This document shows, in pieces, positions 45,600 to 53,318 of a stretch of DNA of 64,000 bases (the first letter of the stretch is position 1; each line of letters starts with the position of its first letter). The translations under genes were made by a program, and so were the position numbers. The stretch is from NCBI GenBank assembly GCA_038230035.1, contig JBBRNX010000018.1, forward strand, positions 11,660-75,659. Reading direction: 5' to 3'. The notes beneath the pieces were generated by a model, which ran no database searches, had not been told where the DNA came from, and saw only the letters and a program-made list of their open reading frames with translations. Source of the stretch: Gaiella sp038230035 (GTDB lineage: Bacteria > Actinomycetota > Thermoleophilia > Gaiellales > Gaiellaceae).

Positions 45600-46521
45600 G
45601 AACCTATTCCGATAGGGGCTCCCAGTCGGTTGCACGCCAGGTGATCAGGGCGCAGGCGAGGTGGAGCATTGCGAGGTAGGTGTCGGCGCGTTTCTCCCAG
45701 CGGGTGAGGATGCGGCGGAAGCGATTCAGCCAGGAGTGGGTGCGCTCGACGACCCAGCGGCGGGCTCGGAAGCCAGCCTCGTGTTTGAGTGCCCGTGCTT
45801 CCTCGCCACGACCACGGATGTGGGCGGTGAAGGCAAACTCGGCGGCGAGCTCGCGTACCTCGTTGTAGTCGTAGCCGCGGTCGAGGCAGAGGCCGTGTGG
45901 TGCCTCTGGGGTCGGCTCGGGCCGCTCGATCGGAATCGACTCGATCGTCTCGCGCGCGAGCTTGAAGTCGTTCAGGTTCGCGCCCGCCAGGCAGATCCCG
46001 ACCGGGACGCCCTTGCCCTCGCAGAGAAGCGATCGTTTCGCCCCTTTTTAGCTCTGTCAGTGGGATTCGGGCCGGTCAGCTCGCCACCTAACGGTGCCTT
46101 GCCGAGTGCGCCGTCCATCGCCAACCACTCCCACTCGATCCCGTGCTTGGCGTTGTAGGCGAGCAACCCTTGCCGCCACAACTCGAGAAACACGCCCGCC
46201 TCGACCCACTCGCGGAAGCGCCGATACGCCGACGAGCACGAGCAGATACCGGTCGCGTTGAGCGCGTTCCACTGCATCCCCGTGCGCAGCACCAAGAGAA
46301 TCGCGTTCATCGCTTCCCGGTCTGGTACCCGCGGCCGATGACAGCCCAACGGATGCGAGGGCCGCTCCGGCAACAGCGGCTCCATCCGCGCCCACACCCC
46401 GTCCGGGACCCGCCAACCATCGTCTCTGACCACCAAACCCATCACGCCTCCCTCGTTGATCTCAGCAACGAGGTCAGACTTCGCTAACGCGGGCCGGGTC
46501 CCTGCCTACCGGAATAGGCTC
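45600..46521 (-). mobile_element. IS5-family insertion sequence (IS427-like group), 922 bp
   Basis: The terminal inverted repeats GAACCTATTCCGATAGG (left) and GAGCCTATTCCGGTAGG (right, reverse complement) match at 15 of 17 positions. TAA is directly repeated on both sides (45597-45599 and 46522-46524), the 3-bp target duplication expected for this IS5 subgroup. Excising the element plus one TAA (925 bp) exactly restores the interrupted gene's frame. It encodes a two-frame transposase on the minus strand. The intact repeats and transposase suggest a recent insertion. Confidence 0.92.
45604..46442 (-). CDS. IS5-family DDE transposase made by -1 frameshifting (orfA 45972-46442, orfB to 45604)
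   Basis: orfA (156 residues from ATG 46442) contains the N-terminal DUF4096-type region (DDGWRVPDGVWARMEPLLPE, REAMNAILLVLRTGMQWNAL) and the first catalytic aspartate in WLAMDGALGKAPLGGE. At the sequence A-AAG-GGG (minus strand, 46047-46041) a -1 shift leads into orfB, KRSLLCEGKGVPVGICLAGA, with the second aspartate in CLDRGYDYNEV and the catalytic glutamate in RWVVERTHSWLNRFRRI, ending at 45604. The heptamer fits the X-XXY-YYZ rule for ribosomal slippage, so the frameshift is programmed, not damage. Confidence 0.88.
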
Positions 46522-47690
46522 TAAGGCGCTTTCTCACCCGCAACCAGATCACGTTCCGATGGCTCGACCTCGAGGCGCCCGAGACGGCCGAGGTGTGGTG
46601 GGGGCCGCTACCGGACGAGGGCGACTACCCGGCGATTCGCGTGGTCAACGGCAAGACCGTCGTCAAGCCGCAGCTGCGCCGCGTCGCCGAGCTGCTCGAC
46701 ATCGCGACCGAGCCCGAGGCCGCGGAGTACGACACGGTGATCGTCGGCGCCGGCCCGGCCGGCCTCGCGGCCGCGGTGTACGGCGCCTCCGAGGGTCTGA
46801 GCACGATCGTCGTCGAGAGGGAGGCGCCGGGCGGCCAGGCCGGCACGTCGTCGCGGATCGAGAACTACCTCGGCTTCCCGTCGGGCGTCTCCGGCGACGA
46901 GCTGTCGAGCCGCGCCCTGCAGCAGGCACGCAGGCTCGGCGCGGAGATTCTTGTCACACGCGAGATCACGCGGATCGACGCGGCGAAGCGCCTCGTCCAC
47001 CTCGACGGCGGCGACGTTCTCCGCGCGCGGACGGTCATCCTCGCGTGCGGCGTATCGTGGCGGCGGCTGGCGGTCGACGGGTTCGAGCGCCTTGCCGGGA
47101 AAGGCATCTCGTACGGCGCGGCGCGGAGTGAGGCGCCGAACGGGCACGGCCTCGACGTCCACATCGTCGGCGCCGGGAACTCTGCCGGGCAGGCGGCGAT
47201 GTTCTTCTCGGCCCACGCGCGTAGCGTGAGCGTCCTCTGCCGCGGCGACGGGCTCGAGAAGAGCATGTCGCGCTACCTGATCGACCAGCTTGCGACGCGG
47301 TCGAATGTCCGCGTGCTGTCACGAAGCGAGGTCTCGGCAGCGCACGGCGACGTCTCACTCGAGGCGATCGATGTCTACGACGCCGCAAGCGGCGAGACCA
47401 CTCGTCTCGAGTCGGGCGGCCTGTTCATCTTCATCGGCGCCGACGCCGAGACGGGCTGGCTGCCGGCCGAGATCGCGCTCGACCGCCGCGGCTTCGTGCT
47501 CACCGGCACCGACGTGCGCGAGGCCGGACGCTGGGAGCTCGACCGCGACCCGTACCTGCTCGAGACGAGCGTCCCGGGCATCTTCGCGTGCGGCGACGTG
47601 CGCCTCGGCCCGGTGAAGCGCGTCGCCGCCGCCGTTGGAGAGGGCAGCATGGCGATCGCGTTCGTCCATCAGTTCTTGCAGAACGCCTAA
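46522..47690 (+). pseudogene. 3' part of the split fusion gene (thioredoxin-reductase-like FAD domain)
   Basis: The frame continues RRFLTRNQITFRWLDLEAPE and then has the FAD motif TVIVGAGPAGLAAAVYGASE, EREAPGGQAGTSSRIENYLG, FPSGVSGDEL, the NADPH motif HIVGAGNSAGQAAMFFSAHA, and the C-terminal FACGDVRLGPVKRVAAAVGE. The CxxC active site of true thioredoxin reductases (expected between the FAD and NADPH motifs) is absent; this fits the fused family, whose electron acceptor is unknown. An internal GTG at 46593 could initiate a 365-residue remnant containing the whole flavin domain, so some activity may survive. Confidence 0.85.
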
Positions 47691-48112
47691 GCCTGGACCC
47701 AGGCTATTCGGGCCTCGTCTCGCTCCTCGGGAACGCTGCTATCGGCGAACCACGTGATGGCGGAGATGTGGTCGCCCTCGAGGGTCAGCACAAATAGTGA
47801 GAACGCGCGCGCGATGTCGGTCTCGGGCACCGGGAGGTAGCAGCCGAACGCCGGCTGTGTGTTGGCGCGCGTTGGCACCAACCGCAGCGGCGTGCCGTGG
47901 CGCTCCTCAGCGCGACGCAGGAACGCGCTGATTGGTTTGCGTCCCTGGTAGGCGTGTGGGAGGGGCGGCATCGTGAGCCACGCGTCGTCGGTCAGGAGGG
48001 AGACCATTCCGTCGATGTCGCCGGTCTCGACCGTTTCGGCGAAGCGGCCGACGATGTCGCGCTCGAGCTTGGAGTTCGGGAGCGGCGCTCGTTCGCGTCC
48101 GGCGGCCGGCAT
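47687..48112 (-). CDS. SnoaL-like domain protein, similar to the C-terminus of ECF sigma factors
   Basis: A 141-residue protein. ERDIVGRFAETVETGDIDGM, VSLLTDDAWLTMPPLP, GRKPISAFLRRAEERHG and RLVPTRANTQPAFGCYL match the SnoaL/NTF2-like C-terminal domain that regulates SigG/SigJ-type ECF sigma factors. The sigma-2 and sigma-4 domains normally in front are missing, and a stop lies 13 codons upstream in frame. It is therefore either a free-standing SnoaL protein or a truncated sigma-factor remnant. Its stop overlaps the end of the convergent split flavoprotein gene. Confidence 0.7.
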   Translation of the reverse strand: MPAAGRERAPLPNSKLERDIVGRFAETVETGDIDGMVSLLTDDAWLTMPPLPHAYQGRKPISAFLRRAEERHGTPLRLVPTRANTQPAFGCYLPVPETDIARAFSLFVLTLEGDHISAITWFADSSVPEERDEARIAWVQA

Positions 48113-48175
48113 GCGGGATTCGCGGTCGTTTTCCCGCGGCTCAATTCAGGCAGACCGTGATCTTGGCGCCGGGCG

Positions 48176-48181
48176 TATCAT
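48176..48181 (+). promoter_or_regulatory. -10 element of the small coiled-coil gene
   Basis: TATCAT lies 28 bases before the GTG at 48209, and AAGGGAGA provides a Shine-Dalgarno in the leader. Confidence 0.35.
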
Positions 48182-48208
48182 GGGTTATGTCAACCAAGGG
48201 AGACAGAC

Positions 48209-48439
48209 GTGTCCGCTCTAGTTACCCCTAGCGAAACCCTCTCCGAGCGCGTTGACAGGTTGGTGGGTTCTCGTGGTGACTCGTGGCCGCCTCTGCACAC
48301 GAGCGCGCCACCCGCCGCGATCGCGGGGATCATCGAGCACATCGACGGTCTCGAAGAAGCAATCCGCGAGATGGCGCAGGAGGTAGAGAGGCTCACGGCC
48401 GAGAACGACAGGCTCGAAGCGCAGGCGATGGACGACTAG
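48209..48439 (+). CDS. Small coiled-coil protein of unknown function
   Basis: A 76-residue acidic protein. The C-terminal half (IEHIDGLEEAIREMAQEVER, LTAENDRLEAQAM) has leucine/hydrophobic heptads typical of a short parallel coiled coil. The N-terminus is polar and unstructured. A Shine-Dalgarno (AAGGGAGA) precedes the GTG. It sits 48 bases before dinB but appears to have its own promoter. I do not recognise the family. Confidence 0.65.
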   Translation: MSALVTPSETLSERVDRLVGSRGDSWPPLHTSAPPAAIAGIIEHIDGLEEAIREMAQEVERLTAENDRLEAQAMDD

Positions 48440-48480
48440 CCTCGAAGCGCTCGTCCGGGTTCCGGCCTAGACAGCTGTGG

Positions 48481-48492
48481 GAACATATGTTC
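48481..48492. promoter_or_regulatory. LexA (SOS) box of dinB
   Basis: GAACATATGTTC is a perfect match to the actinobacterial/Bacillus LexA consensus GAAC-N4-GTTC. It overlaps the proposed dinB ATG (48487) and abuts an in-frame GTG at 48493. Confidence 0.8.
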
Positions 48493-49683
48493 GTGGCTGC
48501 CGTGCCCACGATCCTGCACGCTGACGCGGATTCGTTCTTCGCGTCGGTCGAGCAGCGTGACGATCGGCGGCTTCGCGGGCGGCCCGTGATCGTCGGCGCG
48601 GACGTCGTCCTCGCGGCCAGTTACGAGGCGAAGGCGTATGGCGTGCGCACGGCGATGAGCGGCGGACGGGCGCGGCGGCTGTGCCCGCAGGCGGTCGTCG
48701 TCCCGCCGCGCTTCTCCGCCTACTCCGAGGCGAGCCAGGCGATGTTCCGCGTCTTCGACGACGCGTCGCCGCTCGTCGAGCCGATGTCGATCGACGAGGC
48801 GTTCCTCGACGTGCGCGGGATGGAACGGATCGCGGGCACACCGACCGAGATCGCGATCAGGCTGCGGCGCGCTGTCCTAGAGCACGTCGGCTTGCCTGTG
48901 ACCGTCGGCGTCGCGCGCACGAAGTTCCTCGCCAAGGTCGCGAGTGGGGTCGCAAAGCCGGACGGCCTCCTCGTCGTCCCGGCCGGGATGGAGCTCGAGT
49001 TCCTGCACCCGCTGCCTGTCGAGCGGCTCTGGGGCGTTGGTGCGGTGACTGCCGCGAAGCTCCATGCCTGCGGAATCACGCGCGTCGCCCAGGTCGCGGA
49101 GCTGCACGAGACCGCGCTCGTGACGCTCCTCGGCCGCGCGACGGGCAGGCATCTGCACGCGCTCGCGCACAACCGCGACCCGCGCATCGTGCGCACAGGC
49201 ACGCGCCGAGGGTCGATCGGCTCCCAGCGTGCGCTCGGGAGGCGCCGCAGGTCGCTGGAGGAGCTCGACGCGATCCTCGTCGGGCTCGTCGACCGGGTTA
49301 GCTCCCGCATGCGGAAGGCGCGAAGGGTGGGACGGACGGTCGTACTGCGCTTGCGCTTCGATGACTTCTCACGCGCAACACGTTCGACCACGCTCCCACA
49401 CCCGACGGCCGAGACGCAGGCGATCCTCGACGCGCTCCGGTCTCTCCTCGTCGCAGCGACGCCGACCATCGAGGAGCGCGGGCTGACGCTGATCGGCGTC
49501 GCGTTGGCGAACCTCGACGACGGCCGTGCGATCCAGCTCTCGCTACCGCTCGACAGCTACGCCGGCGGGTCGCTCGATGCGGCGCTCGACGAGGTGCGCG
49601 AGCGCTTCGGTGCGAGGGCGGTGATGCGAGCGGTGCTTCTCGGACGGGACGAGGGCTGGAGCCCGCCGCTGCTACCGGACTAA
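48487..49683 (+). CDS. dinB: DNA polymerase IV (Y-family)
   Basis: A 398-residue translesion polymerase. It has the first catalytic aspartate in ILHADADSFFASVEQRD, the YEAKAYGVRTAMSGGRARRL fingers motif, MSIDEAFLDV with the catalytic Asp-Glu pair, VGVARTKFLAKVASGVAKPD, the helix-hairpin-helix near LWGVGAVTAAKLHACGI, and a little-finger domain (SIGSQRALGRR onward). The C-terminal beta-clamp motif is QLSLPL. The start is uncertain: ATG 48487 lies inside the LexA box; GTG 48493 directly follows it; GTG 48502 gives the family's usual N-terminus. SOS induction is expected. Confidence 0.93.
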   Translation: MFVAAVPTILHADADSFFASVEQRDDRRLRGRPVIVGADVVLAASYEAKAYGVRTAMSGGRARRLCPQAVVVPPRFSAYSEASQAMFRVFDDASPLVEPMSIDEAFLDVRGMERIAGTPTEIAIRLRRAVLEHVGLPVTVGVARTKFLAKVASGVAKPDGLLVVPAGMELEFLHPLPVERLWGVGAVTAAKLHACGITRVAQVAELHETALVTLLGRATGRHLHALAHNRDPRIVRTGTRRGSIGSQRALGRRRRSLEELDAILVGLVDRVSSRMRKARRVGRTVVLRLRFDDFSRATRSTTLPHPTAETQAILDALRSLLVAATPTIEERGLTLIGVALANLDDGRAIQLSLPLDSYAGGSLDAALDEVRERFGARAVMRAVLLGRDEGWSPPLLPD

Positions 49684-49693
49684 CCGGGTCGCA

Positions 49694-50128
49694 CTAGACG
49701 GCGATCACCACGAACGGCACCTCGACGACGTCGGCTCGGCCGGGGACATGGAGGCCGACGCGGAAGACTCCTCCGGGCAATGGTGTCAGCCAGCTCTCTG
49801 CTCCCGTGGCGCTGACCGCGGCGCTCGGCGCCGCGTTTCCCGGGAAACGGACTTCGTACACGCCGACCGAGATCCGTCGCACCTCGGTTGGGCCGCCGGC
49901 GCAGTTGAACGTCCGCGAGAAGAGGGCCTTGCTGCTCGAGAACTGATCCGGGATGTTGGCCATCCCTCTCCCAGACTCGCCTGTCACTGCGGCGATGCCG
50001 CGTACCGCGCCGTTCGCGCACCGCGCTTGCGGTCGAACGGCGTCGGATATCGCCACGGCGGAGCCTCCTAGCGCGAAGAACAGCGCGACGCCCGCGATGA
50101 CTGTCGCGGGACTAGGACGGAAGCGCAT
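49694..50128 (-). CDS. Exported protein with a Thermoleophilia-type N-terminus
   Basis: A 144-residue protein. Its N-terminus RFRPSPATVIAGVALFFALG followed by GSAVA is a signal peptide of the kind found at the start of many exported proteins in Solirubrobacterales and Gaiellales. The mature part (GRGMANIPDQFSSSKALFSR, VYEVRFPGNAAPSAAVS) is small, beta-rich and of unknown function. A strong GAGGAGG Shine-Dalgarno precedes the ATG. It is the best taxonomic marker in the window. Confidence 0.75.
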   Translation of the reverse strand: MRFRPSPATVIAGVALFFALGGSAVAISDAVRPQARCANGAVRGIAAVTGESGRGMANIPDQFSSSKALFSRTFNCAGGPTEVRRISVGVYEVRFPGNAAPSAAVSATGAESWLTPLPGGVFRVGLHVPGRADVVEVPFVVIAV

Positions 50129-50219
50129 CTCAACCTCCTCGGCCGGCGTGAAAGTGGTTCGCGCATTGTGGATGCGGAGCCGGCCGGTACCAAGGCACCG
50201 GGCGACCCCGTGGAAGCGG

Positions 50220-50651
50220 CTACCGACTGCGCTTGCGGTTTACGGGCTTGGGCGTCGGCTGGACACCCGGCTTGATGCCCTTCTCGACGAGGCGACGCTG
50301 CTGTCTGTTCGTCGGCTCGGGCATCGGTGTCTCGGCACCGACGGCTTCGAGGTAGACACGCCGCTCTGCCGGGGTGAGAAGCGACAACATCCGCTGTGCC
50401 TGCTCCGGTGTCTTAGGCGTCCCGAACGCTTCGATCTTCTGCACGGCGCGGTGCAGCTCGGGATTGTCGCGTTCGAGCTTCGCCATACTCGCCTTCTTCA
50501 GCCCCCGACCGATCAGCGGCACCTTCGCGAGCCCGGTGGCGATGGGCCGCATGTACTTGCCACCGCGGAACCTGCCGAGCACGGCGAACGTCACGAGAAT
50601 CAGCAGCAACGACCCGAGGATGATCACCGGGATGAGGACGAAAATGCTCAC
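50220..50651 (-). CDS. Small single-pass membrane protein of unknown function
   Basis: A 143-residue protein with one N-terminal transmembrane helix (FVLIPVIILGSLLLILVTFA, ~4-24) and a basic cytoplasmic part rich in Lys/Arg. Notable segments are LSLLTPAERRVYLEAVGAE and, near the C-terminus, PEPTNRQQRRLVEKGIKPG, a basic stretch that may bind nucleic acid or acidic partners. The GTG start is at 50651. The family is not recognised. Confidence 0.65.
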   Translation of the reverse strand: MSIFVLIPVIILGSLLLILVTFAVLGRFRGGKYMRPIATGLAKVPLIGRGLKKASMAKLERDNPELHRAVQKIEAFGTPKTPEQAQRMLSLLTPAERRVYLEAVGAETPMPEPTNRQQRRLVEKGIKPGVQPTPKPVNRKRSR

Positions 50652-50740
50652 GATTCAACGCATCCTAGCCACTGCGATGGCTAGGACCATCCTGTCCAAA
50701 GGGCGAGCTGCCCGGCCAACAGGGTAGGATCGTGCAGTCC

Positions 50741-51292
50741 ATGAGGGTCGTCCTACTCCTCGCGGCTATTTTGGCTGCGCTCGTTGTCGGCTCGGGGGCG
50801 TCAGCATCGCGGCAGTCAGCCCCGTGGGCTGCGTACCTCGCGCCGGTGAGTGCCTGCCCTGCCGGTGATGGCCGGACGTCGGCCCAAACCCAGCAACGCG
50901 AGATGGCGTGCCTGATCAACTGGATGCGCCGCCGGATTGGTGCGCGGCAGCTTTCGTGGTCGTCGCGTCTCGCGTACGTCGCGGACGCGAAGGCGCACGT
51001 CGTCATCCAGTGCGGCGACTTCTCGCACTATCCCTGCGGCAGCCGTTGGCCGACGGCTGCAGCGACGGCCAAGCGTGCCTGGAACGTGTGGGGCGAGAAC
51101 CTCTATGTCGGCAATCTCTGGCTGCGCACGCCGCGGGCGGCGATGCTCGCGTGGCTGGAGTCGCCTGAGCATCGTCTCATCCTGTTCGGTCGAGCGTGGA
51201 CACGCCTTGGCGTCAGCGTTCAGCCGGCAGGTGCGCTTGCCGGTGGCAGCGACATGTCGCTCTGGGTGCTCGAAGTCGCCGGCCGCCGGTAG
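50741..51292 (+). CDS. Secreted CAP-domain (SCP/TAPS) protein
   Basis: A 183-residue protein with a signal peptide (RVVLLLAAILAALVVGSGAS) and a CAP domain: QQREMACLINWMRRRIGARQ (helix 1), LAYVADAKAHVVIQCGDFSH (with the CAP histidine), WGENLYVGNLWLRTPRAAML and WLESPEHRLILFGRAWTRLG. Bacterial CAP proteins are secreted and may bind lipids or act as proteases; none is well defined. TAGGAT (50725-50730) ends ten bases before the ATG and may be the -10; the GTG at 50732 is a less likely start. Confidence 0.85.
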   Translation: MRVVLLLAAILAALVVGSGASASRQSAPWAAYLAPVSACPAGDGRTSAQTQQREMACLINWMRRRIGARQLSWSSRLAYVADAKAHVVIQCGDFSHYPCGSRWPTAAATAKRAWNVWGENLYVGNLWLRTPRAAMLAWLESPEHRLILFGRAWTRLGVSVQPAGALAGGSDMSLWVLEVAGRR

Positions 51293-51343
51293 GGGCGAGG
51301 CTTGCCTCGCCCTCGGGCGGGAAGGGCGACCCAAGGGTCGCCC
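51293..51343. terminator. Two hairpins between convergent CAP and MFS genes
   Basis: GGGCGAGG-CTTG-CCTCGCCC (51293-51312) and GGGCGACCC-AA-GGGTCGCCC (51324-51343) lie in tandem in the 55-base gap between the convergent stops. They probably end transcription from both sides. Confidence 0.55.
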
Positions 51344-51347
51344 CTAC

Positions 51348-52493
51348 TTACCCCCGGAACGACGGGAGCGAGAGGCTTCCCCGTGCAGTCACCGCCGCGA
51401 GGGTGAGGGCTGCTAGCACGACGCAGACGAGATAGGCAGCGCCATTGCCGGTCGCACCGGCGACCGCTCCTGCGAGAGGCGCGCCCGCAACCTGCCCGGC
51501 TGCCCAGGCGCCGTTCATGACGCCGAACGCGAAACCCTGCGTGAGCCCGTTGTGCTCGGCCCGATCGGAGACCAGCGCGATGCCCGGTGTGAAGAGCGTG
51601 CTGAAAGCGATCGATGTGAGCACGACGAAGACCACGACGAGCGTCGACCGACTCACCGCGAGCGCCAGCCCGGCAGCGATGCTCGCGGTGAGGGAGATGC
51701 GGATCGGGAAGAGCTTGCCGCGCCGGTCGGAGATCCTCCCGAGGAGCGGGTTGAGCGCCGCCTCGAGGACGCCGGTGACGAGGAACACGGCGGCGATCGC
51801 GAAGCCGCCGTAGCCCTGTCCCGAAAGAGCGAGCGGCGCCAGCAGGTACAGCGTGCCGAAGAAGAACGACGGCAGGGTGTTCAACCAGAGGCCGAGGACG
51901 AAGCCTGGGTCACGGAGCGCGCGGCGGAAAGCACCGGGCACGACGATTTCTGCCGGGACGCTCGGGCCGACAATTGCGGCGCCGGTAAGCCCGAGCGCGA
52001 CGACTCCGACGATCACGAACGACGTGCGGATCCCGATCGCCTCGGCCGTCGCACCGAACGTGGGGCCGAGGATCGCTCCGAGCACGGCGAAGCCGAACAC
52101 CGTCCCAAGGAGCTGCCCGCGACGCTCTCGCGGTGCGCCGACCGTCAGCCAGGCCAGGGCGCCGGCCCAGGTTGTGGTGCTCGAGAAACCCTGGACGAAG
52201 CGGGCAATCGCGATCGCCGTCGGGTCATGTGCGAGTGCGAACGCAAAGCTCGAGCCGGCGAGGAGTAGCAGGCCGAGGACGACAGCCGTCCTGGCGCCGA
52301 ACCGTCCCGCGAGGATCCCGGTCGGGATCGCCCCTGCGAGAACACCCGCTCCGAATGCGCCGACGAGCAGTCCCGCCCGGAATGTCGAGAGGTGGTAGTC
52401 GTCGACGTACCCGGGGACGAGCGGAGTGATGACCCCGTACAGGATCGCGTCGACGAAGATGATCAGGCAGACGAAGGCGACCGTGCGACGCAT
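51348..52493 (-). CDS. Major facilitator superfamily transporter
   Basis: A 381-residue transporter with twelve hydrophobic helices. The N-terminal half has FVDAILYGVITPLVPGYVDD, the loop 2-3 signature region GILAGRFGARTAVVLGLLLL, and the helix 5 segment GAILGPTFGATAEAIGIRTS typical of drug/proton antiporters. The second half has a matching loop LLGRISDRRGKLFPIRISL. It probably exports a small molecule by proton exchange; the substrate is unknown. The ATG at 52493 is chosen over an upstream GTG because TATTCT ends seven bases before it. Confidence 0.85.
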   Translation of the reverse strand: MRRTVAFVCLIIFVDAILYGVITPLVPGYVDDYHLSTFRAGLLVGAFGAGVLAGAIPTGILAGRFGARTAVVLGLLLLAGSSFAFALAHDPTAIAIARFVQGFSSTTTWAGALAWLTVGAPRERRGQLLGTVFGFAVLGAILGPTFGATAEAIGIRTSFVIVGVVALGLTGAAIVGPSVPAEIVVPGAFRRALRDPGFVLGLWLNTLPSFFFGTLYLLAPLALSGQGYGGFAIAAVFLVTGVLEAALNPLLGRISDRRGKLFPIRISLTASIAAGLALAVSRSTLVVVFVVLTSIAFSTLFTPGIALVSDRAEHNGLTQGFAFGVMNGAWAAGQVAGAPLAGAVAGATGNGAAYLVCVVLAALTLAAVTARGSLSLPSFRG

Positions 52494-52500
52494 CGGCCCG

Positions 52501-52506
52501 AGAATA
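52501..52506 (-). promoter_or_regulatory. -10 element of the MFS gene (leaderless)
   Basis: Minus-strand TATTCT ends seven bases before the ATG at 52493. Confidence 0.4.
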
Positions 52507-52544
52507 TGCGGCTGCGATCGATCCGCGGCGGACCAAAGAAAATG

Positions 52545-52713
52545 CACCGAGTCGGTCTCGCCTTCGTCCGGACTTCCGACTGACCGCCGCCGAAGCGACT
52601 GCCGATCGGAACTCCATCAACCTCTGGCGTTCCGTGCTCGGTGCAAAAGGGAACCTAGAGATCGACCAGGACCGAGTCAAGACCGCCGAACACCCGAAAG
52701 GTGCAATTTGCGG
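52545..52713 (+). repeat. Structured repeat element, copy 1 of 3
   Basis: This copy shares, in order and spacing, the marks of all three copies: CACCGAG start; a stem (here AGTCGG 52550 / CCGACT 52576); TGACC; a mini-hairpin CGC-CGAA-GCG at 52588; the block CTCGGTGCA at 52637; and a terminal palindrome core GCAATTTGC near 52703. There is no coding potential: the conserved blocks fall in different frames in each copy. The strand is assigned by position relative to the downstream gene. Confidence 0.65.
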
Positions 52714-52889
52714 ACGTTGCCCAAAGAGACAGCCGAGCCGAAGGGCGATTCACTCGCCCGTAGGCCCATACCCAACCGGAGAACAGCTTCAACCAAGAGA
52801 GGGAGGGGGTCAGGTCGCGGGAACCGCAGGTTCCCCCGCACCCAGCGCAGTCGCCCGCGAATGAAGCGAATGCCGCCCACAGCAAAATA
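52714..52889. other. Intergenic spacer between repeat copies 1 and 2
   Basis: No gene is seen in these ~175 bases. There are two simple hairpins (GGGCGA/TCGCCC at 52743-52759 and GAACC-GCA-GGTTC near 52821) and a GGGAGGGGG stretch. A faint CAGCCGAGCCG near 52730 might be a decayed further copy of the repeat. Confidence 0.4.
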
Positions 52890-53061
52890 CACCGAGCCGG
52901 CTTCGCCTTTCGCTCCGGCTCTCCGACTGACCTCGCCCTTGCGGGTGATGCCTATCGGTGAGCCTTTACTTGGGCGCAACCAACTCGGTGCAATCGCCAA
53001 TCTAGGGCGTGCGTCTGGCGCGGTCAAGGGCTCCCGATACGACCTTGCCGCAATTTGCGAA
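52890..53061 (+). repeat. Structured repeat element, copy 2 of 3
   Basis: The stem here is GAGCCGG (52894-52900) with CCGGCTC (52915-52921), differing from copy 1 at both partners of one pair (T-A becomes C-G). TGACC follows at 52928, the mini-hairpin is CGC-CCTT-GCG at 52934, CTCGGTGCA is at 52984, and the terminal palindrome CGCAATTTGCG is at 53049-53059. Confidence 0.65.
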
Positions 53062-53129
53062 CTTTTCTTTCTGCGCAGCAGAACTTGCGCTGTTCGCTGT
53101 GTGTTCTAGAAAGGACGGGACCAGCAATT

Positions 53130-53304
53130 CGCCGAGCCGGGAACGCTTTCGTCCACCACCCCGGTTGACCATCCGCTTCCGCGTAGTGCCTCCCGGTGAG
53201 GCTTCAACCTACTCGCGCCCCGTGCTCGGCGCAGGAGGGAATCTATGCTGCGGGACGGATCTGAATCAAGGGCTGCGGCTCAGGATTCGGGCGCAAATTG
53301 CGAA
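53130..53304 (+). repeat. Structured repeat element, copy 3 of 3, directly before the SDR gene
   Basis: The stem is AGCCGGG (53135-53141) with CCCGGTT (53160-53166), containing one G-U pair. The mini-hairpin is CGC-TTCC-GCG at 53174, CTCGGCGCA is at 53225, and the terminal palindrome CGCAAATTGCG is at 53292-53302. It ends 17 bases before the SDR ATG, immediately upstream of its Shine-Dalgarno. Confidence 0.65.
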
Positions 53305-53318
53305 TGTCTGGAGGTGGC

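Noticed and set aside
52677..53027. 116-codon reverse frame across repeat copies 1 and 2
   Set aside because: The conserved repeat blocks fall in different frames in each copy, so this frame is not what is conserved.
52426..53109. 227-codon forward frame through the repeat region
   Set aside because: Passes through two repeat copies in frames that do not give similar peptides; composition unlike neighbouring genes.
52545..53304. CRISPR array or integron attC array as an explanation of the repeats
   Set aside because: Units are ~170 nt and diverged throughout, spacing is irregular, no cas or integrase gene is present, and the attC core GTTRRRY is not seen.
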